Shown here in pieces: positions 20,673-29,070 of a stretch of 64,000 bases of DNA. The notes beneath the pieces are model-generated. The model had not been told where the DNA came from, ran no database searches, and worked only from the letters and a program-made list of their open reading frames with translations. A program made the translations under genes and the position numbers. The number at the start of each line of letters is the position of its first letter. Positions within the stretch are counted from its first letter, which is position 1. The stretch comes from Chryseotalea sanaruensis (GTDB lineage: Bacteria; Bacteroidota; Bacteroidia; Cytophagales; Cyclobacteriaceae), in NCBI RefSeq assembly GCF_003990915.1, contig NZ_BHXQ01000001.1:113402-177401 (forward strand), written 5' to 3'.

Positions 20673-22115
20673 TTAAAATTCTTTTAAGAATGATTTAACA
20701 TTTTCAAGTGAATGCTGTGCTTCGCCCTGAAATACTCTTATGTTTTGGCTACGATAACTTTCGGCATTAATAGCTGTGCCATCGCCAGTATAAATCGCTT
20801 TGCCCATAATGGGTTTCTTTCTACCAAAGCCGGGCGCTTTTAATAAGTCAAGCACCTTCATTCTCACCCATTGTTCGTTTACTTTACCTTTAAAGATTAT
20901 AGCTGCATCAAAGCTTCTTAAATTATCAATATGTTTTTTTCTTAGATCAAGCAATTCTCCTTCAAACTCGGGTAATAAAACTTTATAGCCCGATTTTTCT
21001 ATTACTTCCGCCAGTGCCTTTACTTCCTGCTGGTCTACCCGATCATGTACTAAGTAAACAGACTTGCCTAGTTCAGCGCCAGAGCCTTTGCGTTCAAGGG
21101 ATTCTACCAACTCTTCGCGCATAATATTTTTAAAGTCTTCCAACGGTGTTTGTAGAATTTCTGCACCTTCTTGCGCTTCAACATCGCGTTTAATGCTTTC
21201 TATAAACGATTTCTGACGATCACTGGCATTGGCAATTACTGGTGAAATCCAGATAAGACGGGAAAATTCACCATCACTTTGTTTGGCACGCGAACTTCTT
21301 TCTGCTGATAACCTATTTTGAATATCAACGATTGATCTTTCGGAGCCTTCTGGGATTTCACCATAAGCACTACCAATAAGGTGGATCGAAAGACTACATT
21401 CTTCTAAATCTTTCTTAACTACCTTTTCAAGTTCTCCCAAGGTCCCTGGCAAAGTTTGCTGTGGCATTACAATGTAGCCGTGTCGGATTAGTTCTCGCTT
21501 AATAATGTTGCGCTGTACTGAAAGGTCGTGACCAGTTTCGGCCAGATAAATATTTTTACGTTTGTAAATATTTCTGATTTCTGTACCCTTACCCATAGCC
21601 CGTAGTTGCATCAATGAATCAAAGATATCGTAGGCTAAATCCACCATCTTCATCCAATATTGACGTTCTGCTTCAAGGCTAAAGTAGTCAGTGTACTCTT
21701 TGGTATCCCCGGTTTCAGTATCGATCTGATACATTTCATAACCGATTAGCTCTCGTAATCTTGGTGGTTGTTCCTGGTTACTCAGTGGTGCTTTAAAAAC
21801 TTTAAACACTCTGTTGGCTTTTCTTTCAGAATTCTGAATAGCCTTATAAAATGTCTCAACATTGTCCAGGCATCTTCCGGACTGGATGAAATCTTTAGAA
21901 AGCACCGTTGCCAATACCCCCACGTTGGTCATATCCGGGGCAGTCACTGTATCGAATTCTGATTTTAACAGGATATTTGGTTTTTCCCCTAAAACCTGCA
22001 TGAGCATTAGCTCGAGAAAACGCTTAAAGTCAGACACCCAGCCTGAGGTCTTTTTTTTCTGAGGCTCATTATCGTTATCCGCAAAAATTATTAATACATC
22101 GACATCGATTTGCAT
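20673..22115 (-). CDS. Multi-domain TIR / DUF4062-like protein
   Basis: A 480-residue soluble protein with no signal peptide. Three Rossmann-like units are visible. Residues 4-150 read like a TIR fold ('DVDVLIIFADNDNEP', then 'WVSDFKRFLELML', then 'LSKDFIQSGRCLDNVETF'). Residues 188-345 resemble DUF4062 ('KNIYLAETGHDLSVQRNIIK' ... 'CSLSIHLIGSAYGEIPEG'). Residues 352-480 are another TIR-like unit ('KSVYLVHDRVDQQEVKALAE' ... 'SFDAAIIFKG'). In the first unit a Glu sits near the helix that carries the NAD-cleaving Glu in catalytic TIRs, but the spacing is not canonical, so enzymatic activity cannot be claimed. It lies 28 bp after the MFS-HEAT gene and 9 bp before the STAND gene. It could be the effector or the adaptor of that NTPase. 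Confidence 0.72.
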   Translation of the reverse strand: MQIDVDVLIIFADNDNEPQKKKTSGWVSDFKRFLELMLMQVLGEKPNILLKSEFDTVTAPDMTNVGVLATVLSKDFIQSGRCLDNVETFYKAIQNSERKANRVFKVFKAPLSNQEQPPRLRELIGYEMYQIDTETGDTKEYTDYFSLEAERQYWMKMVDLAYDIFDSLMQLRAMGKGTEIRNIYKRKNIYLAETGHDLSVQRNIIKRELIRHGYIVMPQQTLPGTLGELEKVVKKDLEECSLSIHLIGSAYGEIPEGSERSIVDIQNRLSAERSSRAKQSDGEFSRLIWISPVIANASDRQKSFIESIKRDVEAQEGAEILQTPLEDFKNIMREELVESLERKGSGAELGKSVYLVHDRVDQQEVKALAEVIEKSGYKVLLPEFEGELLDLRKKHIDNLRSFDAAIIFKGKVNEQWVRMKVLDLLKAPGFGRKKPIMGKAIYTGDGTAINAESYRSQNIRVFQGEAQHSLENVKSFLKEF

Positions 22116-22143
22116 GGAAGGGGGCAGTTATGGGTTTTAAAAA

Positions 22144-25100
22144 TTATAGGTTCGCTACTTTTGCTGATTGCGTTACATTCTTAATTAATTGTTGTACCAA
22201 CTCATGGTGGTTAGCTATTACAAAATAGAAATCTGTCAAACTTATTCTGAATACAATACTTCGCTCTGAGGCGATAACTGTATTGGCCTCTGGAGCAGGA
22301 GCATCTTGAAATAAGTCACCGTATACATCACCTTTTTTCATAACGGTTACCAATTGATCATTATGTTGAAGGCGTACTTCACCATGTGCTACCATCAACA
22401 GAGGAGTATCTATTGTGCTCGAAGTAAAGGTTATTGTTTCTCCAGCCCTTAATTCAAGTGGAGCAATCTTATCCACCAAATCACTTAACATTACACCATG
22501 GATATGTTGAAATGCTTTTAGTTCTTTAAGGAAGAAGACCATTTCTATTCCGAGGAAGAAACCATCATCCAAACCATCTAGCAGTTGGTTGTTTTCAATA
22601 GAGCCATCAAGGAATTTCTTGTCTTTTAAGGGAAGTCTGTCTACTACAGTTTGATAAGCTTTTTTATCCTTGTTGTAAATTACCCAGGCAGCAGTCTCCT
22701 GCAAGAGCCTATCTCTATTAAAAAGCTGAGCTATTAACCCCCGACTCACCCTGAACTCAGGCAGATAAGCAGCTGAATGTATAGCACACATTTTAGTCCA
22801 GCGATTATTCTGATTGAAATCGCGGTTAAGGATGTAGTTAATAACCTGTATAGGAGAATAGGTTTCTCTAGGGAAATACACCTGTAATTCTTCAAGTTTT
22901 ACTGAAACAGGCTTGTCATCAAAAAGCGGAAATAGTTTTGGTTTAAGGTCATTATCAACAAAAATATCCATCAACTCCAATGCGAAAGTGATGCCATCCG
23001 GATCGCCCGAGTCTATATTTTCTCTAACAAGCTGAATATTTTGTGGATCGTAAAGCAATGATAAGAGCAAGGTAATCTGATCGAAATTTTCAGCGATTTC
23101 TTCCTTCAATGCTTGTCTCAGGTATTGAAAATATTCGTTTTTGGGTAGCTCAGTAACAGCTGCCAGGTTCCACATGGTTTTGCCTATTTCTTCATCAAGC
23201 AAGACCATGACTTCCTGTGCTTCTCTGCCAATAGCTTTGTGGTTAATGTAACGTAGGGTGTATAAGATTTGCTTAACAATGCGTTTATCAGGGTAGTCTG
23301 CTTTTTTCCAGAGTAAATCCAATGCGGCAGGTCCTCCAATTCGCCCCATAATTTGGACTAACCGTAACATCACCAGATCACTCTGGCTACTTTTATGAAA
23401 AGCGGCATCTAATGAAGGGAGAACTGCTTCACCGGCCTCACGTAAAGCGGCAGCCGCATGATGACCATAAGCAGGGGAGTTAAGCAATTCAATCAATACT
23501 GGCCAAGTCTCAGAGCGTTTTACCTTACGCGCAGTTAACAGGGCTTCATAACGAACGCGTGGGTCCACATCGCGCATTAACTCAAGCAACACAAAAATTG
23601 TTCTTTGCGAAATTAATTTCCGTAAGAGCTTGGCAGCTAATATTCTATCCGGTGATTTATTGGATTTCCCCAGCTTCATTAATTTATCCGGAGAGATAGA
23701 AAGCAAATCGCTATCCTCAGATTCACCAATAGCGAGTAGTGCCAATGATTTTGTTTCTGAATTAGGTGCGAAGTCCTGATCTATACCAAGTTCCTGGATT
23801 TTGCCTTTAGCAAACTCACGAACTTTTTTATTCTCATTGTCAGCAAGTCTGATTAAAGAGGATTCGAACACTGCAGGCTCGAGTTTTTCCATCAGTTTAA
23901 GTCCGTAAATAACTTTCTCTTCACCGGAGCTATTCACCTCTAGTTCAAGAACATTATTAACAGTAAAAGCTTTTTCGTTTTTCTTTTCGGTTGTGGCTCG
24001 CTCTTTACCTTTACTAAGGGCACCCTGCAAGGTTTGTCTGTACGATGTATTTAATCGGTTTGCTACTAGGTACCAAATCACAAACATGGGGATAGCGAAA
24101 ATGGTAAAGTAGATCAGTTGCGTTAATTGCACTTTTAAGATCAATAAAATGAGGGCTCCGGCTAATAAGTTACCAAGGGCTAACACGGTTCCCTCCAGCT
24201 TGGTTTGCACATCCAGGCGGTGTTCACTATCTACTGGAAGCATGTAGAGCTTCATTACCGGTTCATCAAGTGCTTCGCGTGTGGCTTGCATTACCAGCTT
24301 ACTCATGGCAATCATGATGAAGAAAATAACAAATGATTGACCAGCAGCTGCAGTATAACCAAAAGAAAGCCCCAACAATAAGGCGCCTACAGTGAAAAGA
24401 CCAGTAAGGATAGGGTTGATGATGGAGGCCACCCGCATGCCGTACATTGAAACTATTTTATCGGCAGCAAATGTTTGGAAGAGGAAGCTGAATATAACCA
24501 CAACTGCCTCGAAGTAACTTAAGAAGGTTGGTACATAGTCTTTATCAAAGTAAATCTGTGTTGTCTGTAGAAAAGAGAAGTCTACAAATCGCAGAGCTAC
24601 CATGGTTATGATGACGAAAATTGACATGTAGAAGACATAGCGAATCTTGAAAATTTGCATGAAATCCAGCTTTTGGTGCTTTCTCTTCTCTTCAGCCAAA
24701 GAGGCACCATGAGATAAAAAACGAATAGATAAAATCGCAAAAAGTAAAAAGTATCCAGTTACTGAGACCAGGCCAATGGAGTAAAGCGCGGCTGTATCTA
24801 CATAATTTAAAATTTGGGGGATCGAGAAAAAAGCAATCAAGGAAGCTATCAAGAAACCGGCATCCACGCTTCCGAGTAATCGTTTGGATTCCCGGAGGTT
24901 AAACAAACGGCCAAAGGAACCCCAAAAAACCAATAGGGTAATAAAAGTAAAGGGTAAAATAAGGGTAAAACCGATGTAATGGATGGTATCAGGGTTGCTA
25001 AACAGGTTTTCGCCAAACTCAATGAGGGCTGTTAGCCCCATTATGGTAAGCAAACTTGCACAACCCAAAAGGATAAAGGGTATCCTGTTTTGGAAATAAT

Positions 25101-25317
25101 TGTAGATGAAGGTTGCCATAAGGGCAAAAAGTCCAGACACTACAAAAGCTGTCGCCAGGTCTTCCTGATCTGGGTAATGCTCTAGAAATAATGACTGCGC
25201 TGCTACAGATAGGCATGCAATAAACATCCCCATAAAAAAACCCATAACGAGCAACAGGGTCATTCTCCCAGATTCTTCAGGCTCAATGCCTAAGGTCTTA
25301 TATAGTTTAGATAGCAT
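22144..25317 (-). CDS. MFS/Npt-type transporter fused to HEAT repeats and a cNMP-binding-like domain
   Basis: A 1057-residue protein. Residues 1-420 contain about twelve hydrophobic helices and resemble MFS or Npt1/Npt2-type ATP/ADP translocases, including the amphipathic 'ATREALDEPVMKLYMLPV' block. Residues 440-900 are helical HEAT-type repeats ('VFVLLELMRDVDPRVRYEAL' type). Residues 940-1050 resemble a cyclic nucleotide-binding beta-roll ('LELRAGETITF' ... 'MVAHGEVRLQ' ... 'KKGDVYGDLF'). The Arg of the usual phosphate-binding 'RxA' is absent (EANTV instead), so cNMP binding is doubtful. Transporter-HEAT-cNMP fusions occur in Bacteroidota. It is the first gene of the minus-strand run and is divergent from the OmpA gene. 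Its substrate is unknown. Confidence 0.82.
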   Translation of the reverse strand: MLSKLYKTLGIEPEESGRMTLLLVMGFFMGMFIACLSVAAQSLFLEHYPDQEDLATAFVVSGLFALMATFIYNYFQNRIPFILLGCASLLTIMGLTALIEFGENLFSNPDTIHYIGFTLILPFTFITLLVFWGSFGRLFNLRESKRLLGSVDAGFLIASLIAFFSIPQILNYVDTAALYSIGLVSVTGYFLLFAILSIRFLSHGASLAEEKRKHQKLDFMQIFKIRYVFYMSIFVIITMVALRFVDFSFLQTTQIYFDKDYVPTFLSYFEAVVVIFSFLFQTFAADKIVSMYGMRVASIINPILTGLFTVGALLLGLSFGYTAAAGQSFVIFFIMIAMSKLVMQATREALDEPVMKLYMLPVDSEHRLDVQTKLEGTVLALGNLLAGALILLILKVQLTQLIYFTIFAIPMFVIWYLVANRLNTSYRQTLQGALSKGKERATTEKKNEKAFTVNNVLELEVNSSGEEKVIYGLKLMEKLEPAVFESSLIRLADNENKKVREFAKGKIQELGIDQDFAPNSETKSLALLAIGESEDSDLLSISPDKLMKLGKSNKSPDRILAAKLLRKLISQRTIFVLLELMRDVDPRVRYEALLTARKVKRSETWPVLIELLNSPAYGHHAAAALREAGEAVLPSLDAAFHKSSQSDLVMLRLVQIMGRIGGPAALDLLWKKADYPDKRIVKQILYTLRYINHKAIGREAQEVMVLLDEEIGKTMWNLAAVTELPKNEYFQYLRQALKEEIAENFDQITLLLSLLYDPQNIQLVRENIDSGDPDGITFALELMDIFVDNDLKPKLFPLFDDKPVSVKLEELQVYFPRETYSPIQVINYILNRDFNQNNRWTKMCAIHSAAYLPEFRVSRGLIAQLFNRDRLLQETAAWVIYNKDKKAYQTVVDRLPLKDKKFLDGSIENNQLLDGLDDGFFLGIEMVFFLKELKAFQHIHGVMLSDLVDKIAPLELRAGETITFTSSTIDTPLLMVAHGEVRLQHNDQLVTVMKKGDVYGDLFQDAPAPEANTVIASERSIVFRISLTDFYFVIANHHELVQQLIKNVTQSAKVANL

Positions 25318-25373
25318 AGTTTGCGACCAACATCCCTAAAATTCGGTATAATCAATTAAAAATCCTATAGATT

Positions 25374-25381
25374 TACTTTTG
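25374..25381 (+). promoter_or_regulatory. Possible -7 box (TAnnTTTG type)
   Basis: TACTTTTG matches the Bacteroidota -7 consensus and lies 94 bp before the OmpA start, in the 158 bp divergent gap. I see no TTTG at the expected -33 position. Confidence 0.3.
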
Positions 25382-25475
25382 CAAATTCTTGCAACTTTAC
25401 GGCTATTATTACATTCGGTTGCATTTTTTAATGATTCATAACAGATTGGTACTTTATTTGCCAACAAGCGATTCT

Positions 25476-27797
25476 ATGAAACTACAGATTATCAACACCT
25501 TCTCTTCAATAATCCTGCTTTTCTTGTTTGTATCCAGTATGGTTACAGAGGTTCAGGCGCAAACTAAAGTCCTGGCTGATGCAGAGCGCTACTTCAGTAT
25601 TCGAAACTACGAGCAAGCGCTACCTCTTTACGAACAAGCAATACAGGAGGGTACTAAAGACCCAGGCGTTTATTATAAAGCTGGACTATGCCTGCAAAAA
25701 TCCACTAACCTCAATGATCAGATAAAAGCAATACCCTACCTTGAATTTGCTTTATCAAATTCTAAGGACATTCCGGTAATCACCTATTTTGAATTGGGAG
25801 AGCTTCACTTAAAAAATGAAAGTATTGACAAGGCTATAGAGAACTATGATAAATATAAGAGCCTGACGCAGCCAGATAAAAAAGCGCAGGCAATGGCTGA
25901 CAATGCCATAACCACAGCTCGTAATGCTATTACCTTTATGTCTGTTCCGCGAGATTTTAAAGTGCATAGTATGGGGCAGAATGTAAATACTGCCTATACA
26001 GAATACAATCCTGTTGTATCAGCAGATGAAAGTGTACTTGCTTTTACTGCTTTGCGACCTAACACAGGTAAAACCAGAAGTGGAGATAAATTTATTGAAG
26101 AGATTTTGATCTCAAACAATCAATCTGGGATATGGTCACTACCTCAGGTAGTAAATGTGTACTCTGATTACAACGTAGGTACTGCTGGTATTTCTCCTGA
26201 CGGCCAGAAAATGTTGATTTTTATAGGAGGAGCAAGTGACCCAGGTAATTTATTTCAAATCAACAGAGCAGGCAGCGATTGGTCTAAACCAACTTTAATT
26301 ACACCAGTACTCAATTCACCATCTTTGGAAACCACTGCCAGCATTACTCCCGATGGCAAAACAATATATTTTGCCAGCGATAGAAAGGGTGGTAAAGGTG
26401 GCTTAGATATTTATAAAACTACCCTTCAGTCTAATGGTGCATGGGGCCCTGCAGTAAATTTAGGTGCCCCTGTTAATACTGAAGCGAACGAAGATGCTCC
26501 ATTTATACATCCGAATCAGACAACCCTTTATTTCACTTCCGATGGACATAATTCAATGGGGGGTAGAGATATTTTTAAAACCACTCTGGTTAGCAATGCA
26601 TGGTCAAATCCGGAGAACATGGGTTATCCTGTAAACACAACGGCTAACGATAATTACTTTACCTTATTAGCAGATGGCCGCAGGGCTTATTTCTCTTCCG
26701 ACCGTAAAGGAGGCCTTGGCGCACAGGATATCTATTATATAGACATGCCAGAATCTTCCAGTATTCCATTAACCATGATAAAGGGTAAGATATTAGATGC
26801 TGAAACGAATAAACCAATTCCGACTAAAATCTATTTGATCGATAATGAGACAGATAAAAAACTTGATTTCGTTTATCATCCTGACCCAGAGACTGGTGCA
26901 TACCTGGTTATATTACCACCAGCCAAAAACTATGATATGGTTATTGAAAGTGAAGGTTTTCTGCCTTATACATTAAATGTTAATGTTCCCAATCAAACAT
27001 ATTTCTATGAATTGTATCAACAGATTAAATTAAAGACGATTAAACAATTTGATGTAGTAGTTGGACAGGAAGTGCAGGTAAAAAACGCATTCTACGACAC
27101 AAATCAGGATGCAAAAACAGATATCAGAAAAACACATGAATCTAAACTGGTACAATCAGGTACTGTAGATGTGTACGATATGATGTTGGATCTGATGGCA
27201 TCATCTGACAAAGAAGGCATTGACTATCTGGTTGATTTAATTCAGTTGGATAATTCTGTAGATGAAATAAATTTTGACGAAAGAACTAATAGCAAATTGG
27301 AAGTTGCTGCACGCACTTATTACTATGATGAGAGTGATGAAAGCAAATTTGAGAAAAAGGTAGTCGATGGACAGACTATCTTATCACTACCCACTTTTAT
27401 GGTGGCTGAAGAAGCGAAGAAACAAAAAGATCAACCACAGAAAAAAGAACTGACAGATAAAAGTGTCTTAAACAAGTCTGCAAAGATTTTCTTTGATGCA
27501 GGCAAGAGTGATATCAAAGCACAGTATAACACTTCGTTAGATGCCTTGTTAGTAGAGTTAGAGAAATATCCTGAATTAGGTATAGAAATTTCGGGCTTTG
27601 CTTCTGCAGAGGGTTCTGAAGAATTAAATAGAGAGCTTTCTAATAAACGCGCTATTGCAGTACTGGAATATTTCAATCACAAAGGTATTGTAAGAAGACG
27701 CGTAGTTGCTAAAGGTTTGGGGGTTACCAAAGATGCCGTAGCTGCTAAAGAGGAGGGAAGACGTGTAGAGGTAAGGTTAGTTGAATTAGAGCGATAG
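25476..27797 (+). CDS. OmpA-family protein with TPR, PD40 propeller and CRD (PorE-like)
   Basis: The start at MKLQIINTF (25476) gives a signal peptide ending VQAQ; the frame is open further upstream but that adds a non-signal extension. After it come TPR-like helices ('AERYFSIRNYEQALPLYEQA') and a PD40/WD40-like propeller ('SPDGQKMLIFIGG', 'TPDGKTIYFASDRKGG', 'LADGRRAYFSSDRKGG'). A carboxypeptidase-regulatory-like domain ('IKGKILDAETNKPIPTKIYL') and a C-terminal OmpA peptidoglycan-binding domain ('IFFDAGKSDIKAQYNTSL' ... 'NRELSNKRAIAVLEYF') complete the chain. This is the domain order of the T9SS component PorE, but many paralogues share it, so T9SS membership is only inferred. It is monocistronic, ending at a strong terminator. 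Confidence 0.88.
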   Translation: MKLQIINTFSSIILLFLFVSSMVTEVQAQTKVLADAERYFSIRNYEQALPLYEQAIQEGTKDPGVYYKAGLCLQKSTNLNDQIKAIPYLEFALSNSKDIPVITYFELGELHLKNESIDKAIENYDKYKSLTQPDKKAQAMADNAITTARNAITFMSVPRDFKVHSMGQNVNTAYTEYNPVVSADESVLAFTALRPNTGKTRSGDKFIEEILISNNQSGIWSLPQVVNVYSDYNVGTAGISPDGQKMLIFIGGASDPGNLFQINRAGSDWSKPTLITPVLNSPSLETTASITPDGKTIYFASDRKGGKGGLDIYKTTLQSNGAWGPAVNLGAPVNTEANEDAPFIHPNQTTLYFTSDGHNSMGGRDIFKTTLVSNAWSNPENMGYPVNTTANDNYFTLLADGRRAYFSSDRKGGLGAQDIYYIDMPESSSIPLTMIKGKILDAETNKPIPTKIYLIDNETDKKLDFVYHPDPETGAYLVILPPAKNYDMVIESEGFLPYTLNVNVPNQTYFYELYQQIKLKTIKQFDVVVGQEVQVKNAFYDTNQDAKTDIRKTHESKLVQSGTVDVYDMMLDLMASSDKEGIDYLVDLIQLDNSVDEINFDERTNSKLEVAARTYYYDESDESKFEKKVVDGQTILSLPTFMVAEEAKKQKDQPQKKELTDKSVLNKSAKIFFDAGKSDIKAQYNTSLDALLVELEKYPELGIEISGFASAEGSEELNRELSNKRAIAVLEYFNHKGIVRRRVVAKGLGVTKDAVAAKEEGRRVEVRLVELER

Positions 27798-27815
27798 AGT
27801 TTTTCTTACGCTATA

Positions 27816-27851
27816 AATAAATAAAGGAGGCTCTAGCCTCCTTTATTTATT
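27816..27851. terminator. Bidirectional intrinsic terminator
   Basis: A 17 bp perfect stem (27816-27832 with 27835-27851) has the GC core GGAGGCT/AGCCTCC flanked by A/T arms. It lies between the convergent OmpA and queA genes and overlaps the last codons of queA. It has U-tracts on both strands. Confidence 0.85.
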
Positions 27852-29027
27852 CCAGAGTATTGAGCTGTCTCCATAACTAAGAAAACGATAATCGTTGCTC
27901 AATGCTTCATTATAGATACTTTTCCAGTCATCGCCAACAAATGCTGCCACCAATAGCATGAGGGTTGAACCTGGTTGATGAAAATTGGTTACTAAAGCAT
28001 TACAGATTTTAAACTGATAACCAGGATGAATATAAATGGCTGTACTGGCCATCAAAAGATCAATCTCTTCAGCATTTAGGTAATTAACAATAGCCTCAAT
28101 TGCTTCTTTGGCATCAGGAACAAGCGTATGCTGTTGATAAGCAAAATGCTGATCAATGAAAAAAGGATCAGCCAGCTTGTTTAATAATTTCAATCCTATC
28201 CAGTACAAACTCTCCAGGGTGCGCATAGAGGTAGTCCCTACAGGAATAATCGGACCTTCATGATTTATAAGTGATCTCAGACTTTCTATGTTTACAACAA
28301 TCTGTTCCTGGTGCATGCTGTGTTCCAATGCATTTAGGGTTTTAACCGGTTGAAAAGTTCCGGCACTCACATGTAGGGTTACATAAAGCTGATTTACTCC
28401 TTTATTTTGCAGTTGTTTTATTGTGCCATCGGTAAAATGCAGCCCCGCAGTTGGTGCGGCCACTGCACCCTCATGAGCAGAGTAAACCGTTTGGTAACGT
28501 TGTTTATCCTCTGCTTCTGGCGAGCGTTTCAAATAGGGGGGTAGTGGCGTTTCGCCTGATAAACTAATAATTTCAGCAAAACTAAGATCGCCATCCCAGC
28601 TGAATTCTACAACATGACTTTCTCTGTTCAGGAGTTTTGCATTAAGGCTATGTAAGCCGATTACCTTTTTTAAAATCACATCCTGATTCCACCGTTTAAG
28701 ATTGCCAATCGTACAATGCCACTGACAAGTCTTTTTGCTTTGCATTGCCTCAATTAGCAATGCCGAGGGTTGGGTTGGGTTAAGCAGGAAAAGTTCAATA
28801 CTCGCACCCGTATCTTTAATGAAATGTAGTCTGGCTGGGATTACCTTAGTGTTATTAAAAACCATAAGTGCTCCCGTTGGTATTTCCTTAACAATGGATG
28901 TAAAGCGGTCATGCCTAATCACTCCATCTTTATAAATCAATAATTTTGATTGATCTCTCTCCGGTAAAGGGTATTTGGCAATTCTTTCTTCGGGAAGGGA
29001 GTAACTATATGCTTCAATATTAATCAT
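27843..29027 (-). CDS. queA: S-adenosylmethionine:tRNA ribosyltransferase-isomerase
   Basis: A 394-residue cytoplasmic enzyme that transfers and isomerises the ribosyl moiety of SAM onto preQ1 at tRNA wobble position 34, giving epoxyqueuosine. Family hallmarks are 'SYSLPEERIAKYPLPERDQSKLL' (split here as the N-terminal block), 'VFNNTKVIPARL', 'AAPTAGLHFT', 'LHVSAGTFQPVK' and the C-terminal 'TNFHQPGSTLMLLVAAF'. Length is in the range of long Bacteroidota QueA proteins. It is divergent from menC with a 43 bp gap and ends in the shared terminator. Confidence 0.95.
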   Translation of the reverse strand: MINIEAYSYSLPEERIAKYPLPERDQSKLLIYKDGVIRHDRFTSIVKEIPTGALMVFNNTKVIPARLHFIKDTGASIELFLLNPTQPSALLIEAMQSKKTCQWHCTIGNLKRWNQDVILKKVIGLHSLNAKLLNRESHVVEFSWDGDLSFAEIISLSGETPLPPYLKRSPEAEDKQRYQTVYSAHEGAVAAPTAGLHFTDGTIKQLQNKGVNQLYVTLHVSAGTFQPVKTLNALEHSMHQEQIVVNIESLRSLINHEGPIIPVGTTSMRTLESLYWIGLKLLNKLADPFFIDQHFAYQQHTLVPDAKEAIEAIVNYLNAEEIDLLMASTAIYIHPGYQFKICNALVTNFHQPGSTLMLLVAAFVGDDWKSIYNEALSNDYRFLSYGDSSILWNK

Positions 29028-29034
29028 ACCGTTG

Positions 29035-29042
29035 CAAAAATA
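29035..29042 (-). promoter_or_regulatory. Probable -7 box for queA
   Basis: On the minus strand this reads TATTTTTG, a match to TAnnTTTG, 7 bp before the queA ATG. The leader would be very short or absent. No clear -33 TTTG is seen. Confidence 0.4.
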
Positions 29043-29070
29043 AGTGCTAACATGTTAACTTAACAGCTTT

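Noticed and set aside
25389..25475. N-terminal extension of the OmpA protein
   Set aside because: The extra residues do not form a signal peptide, whereas ATG 25476 starts one directly.
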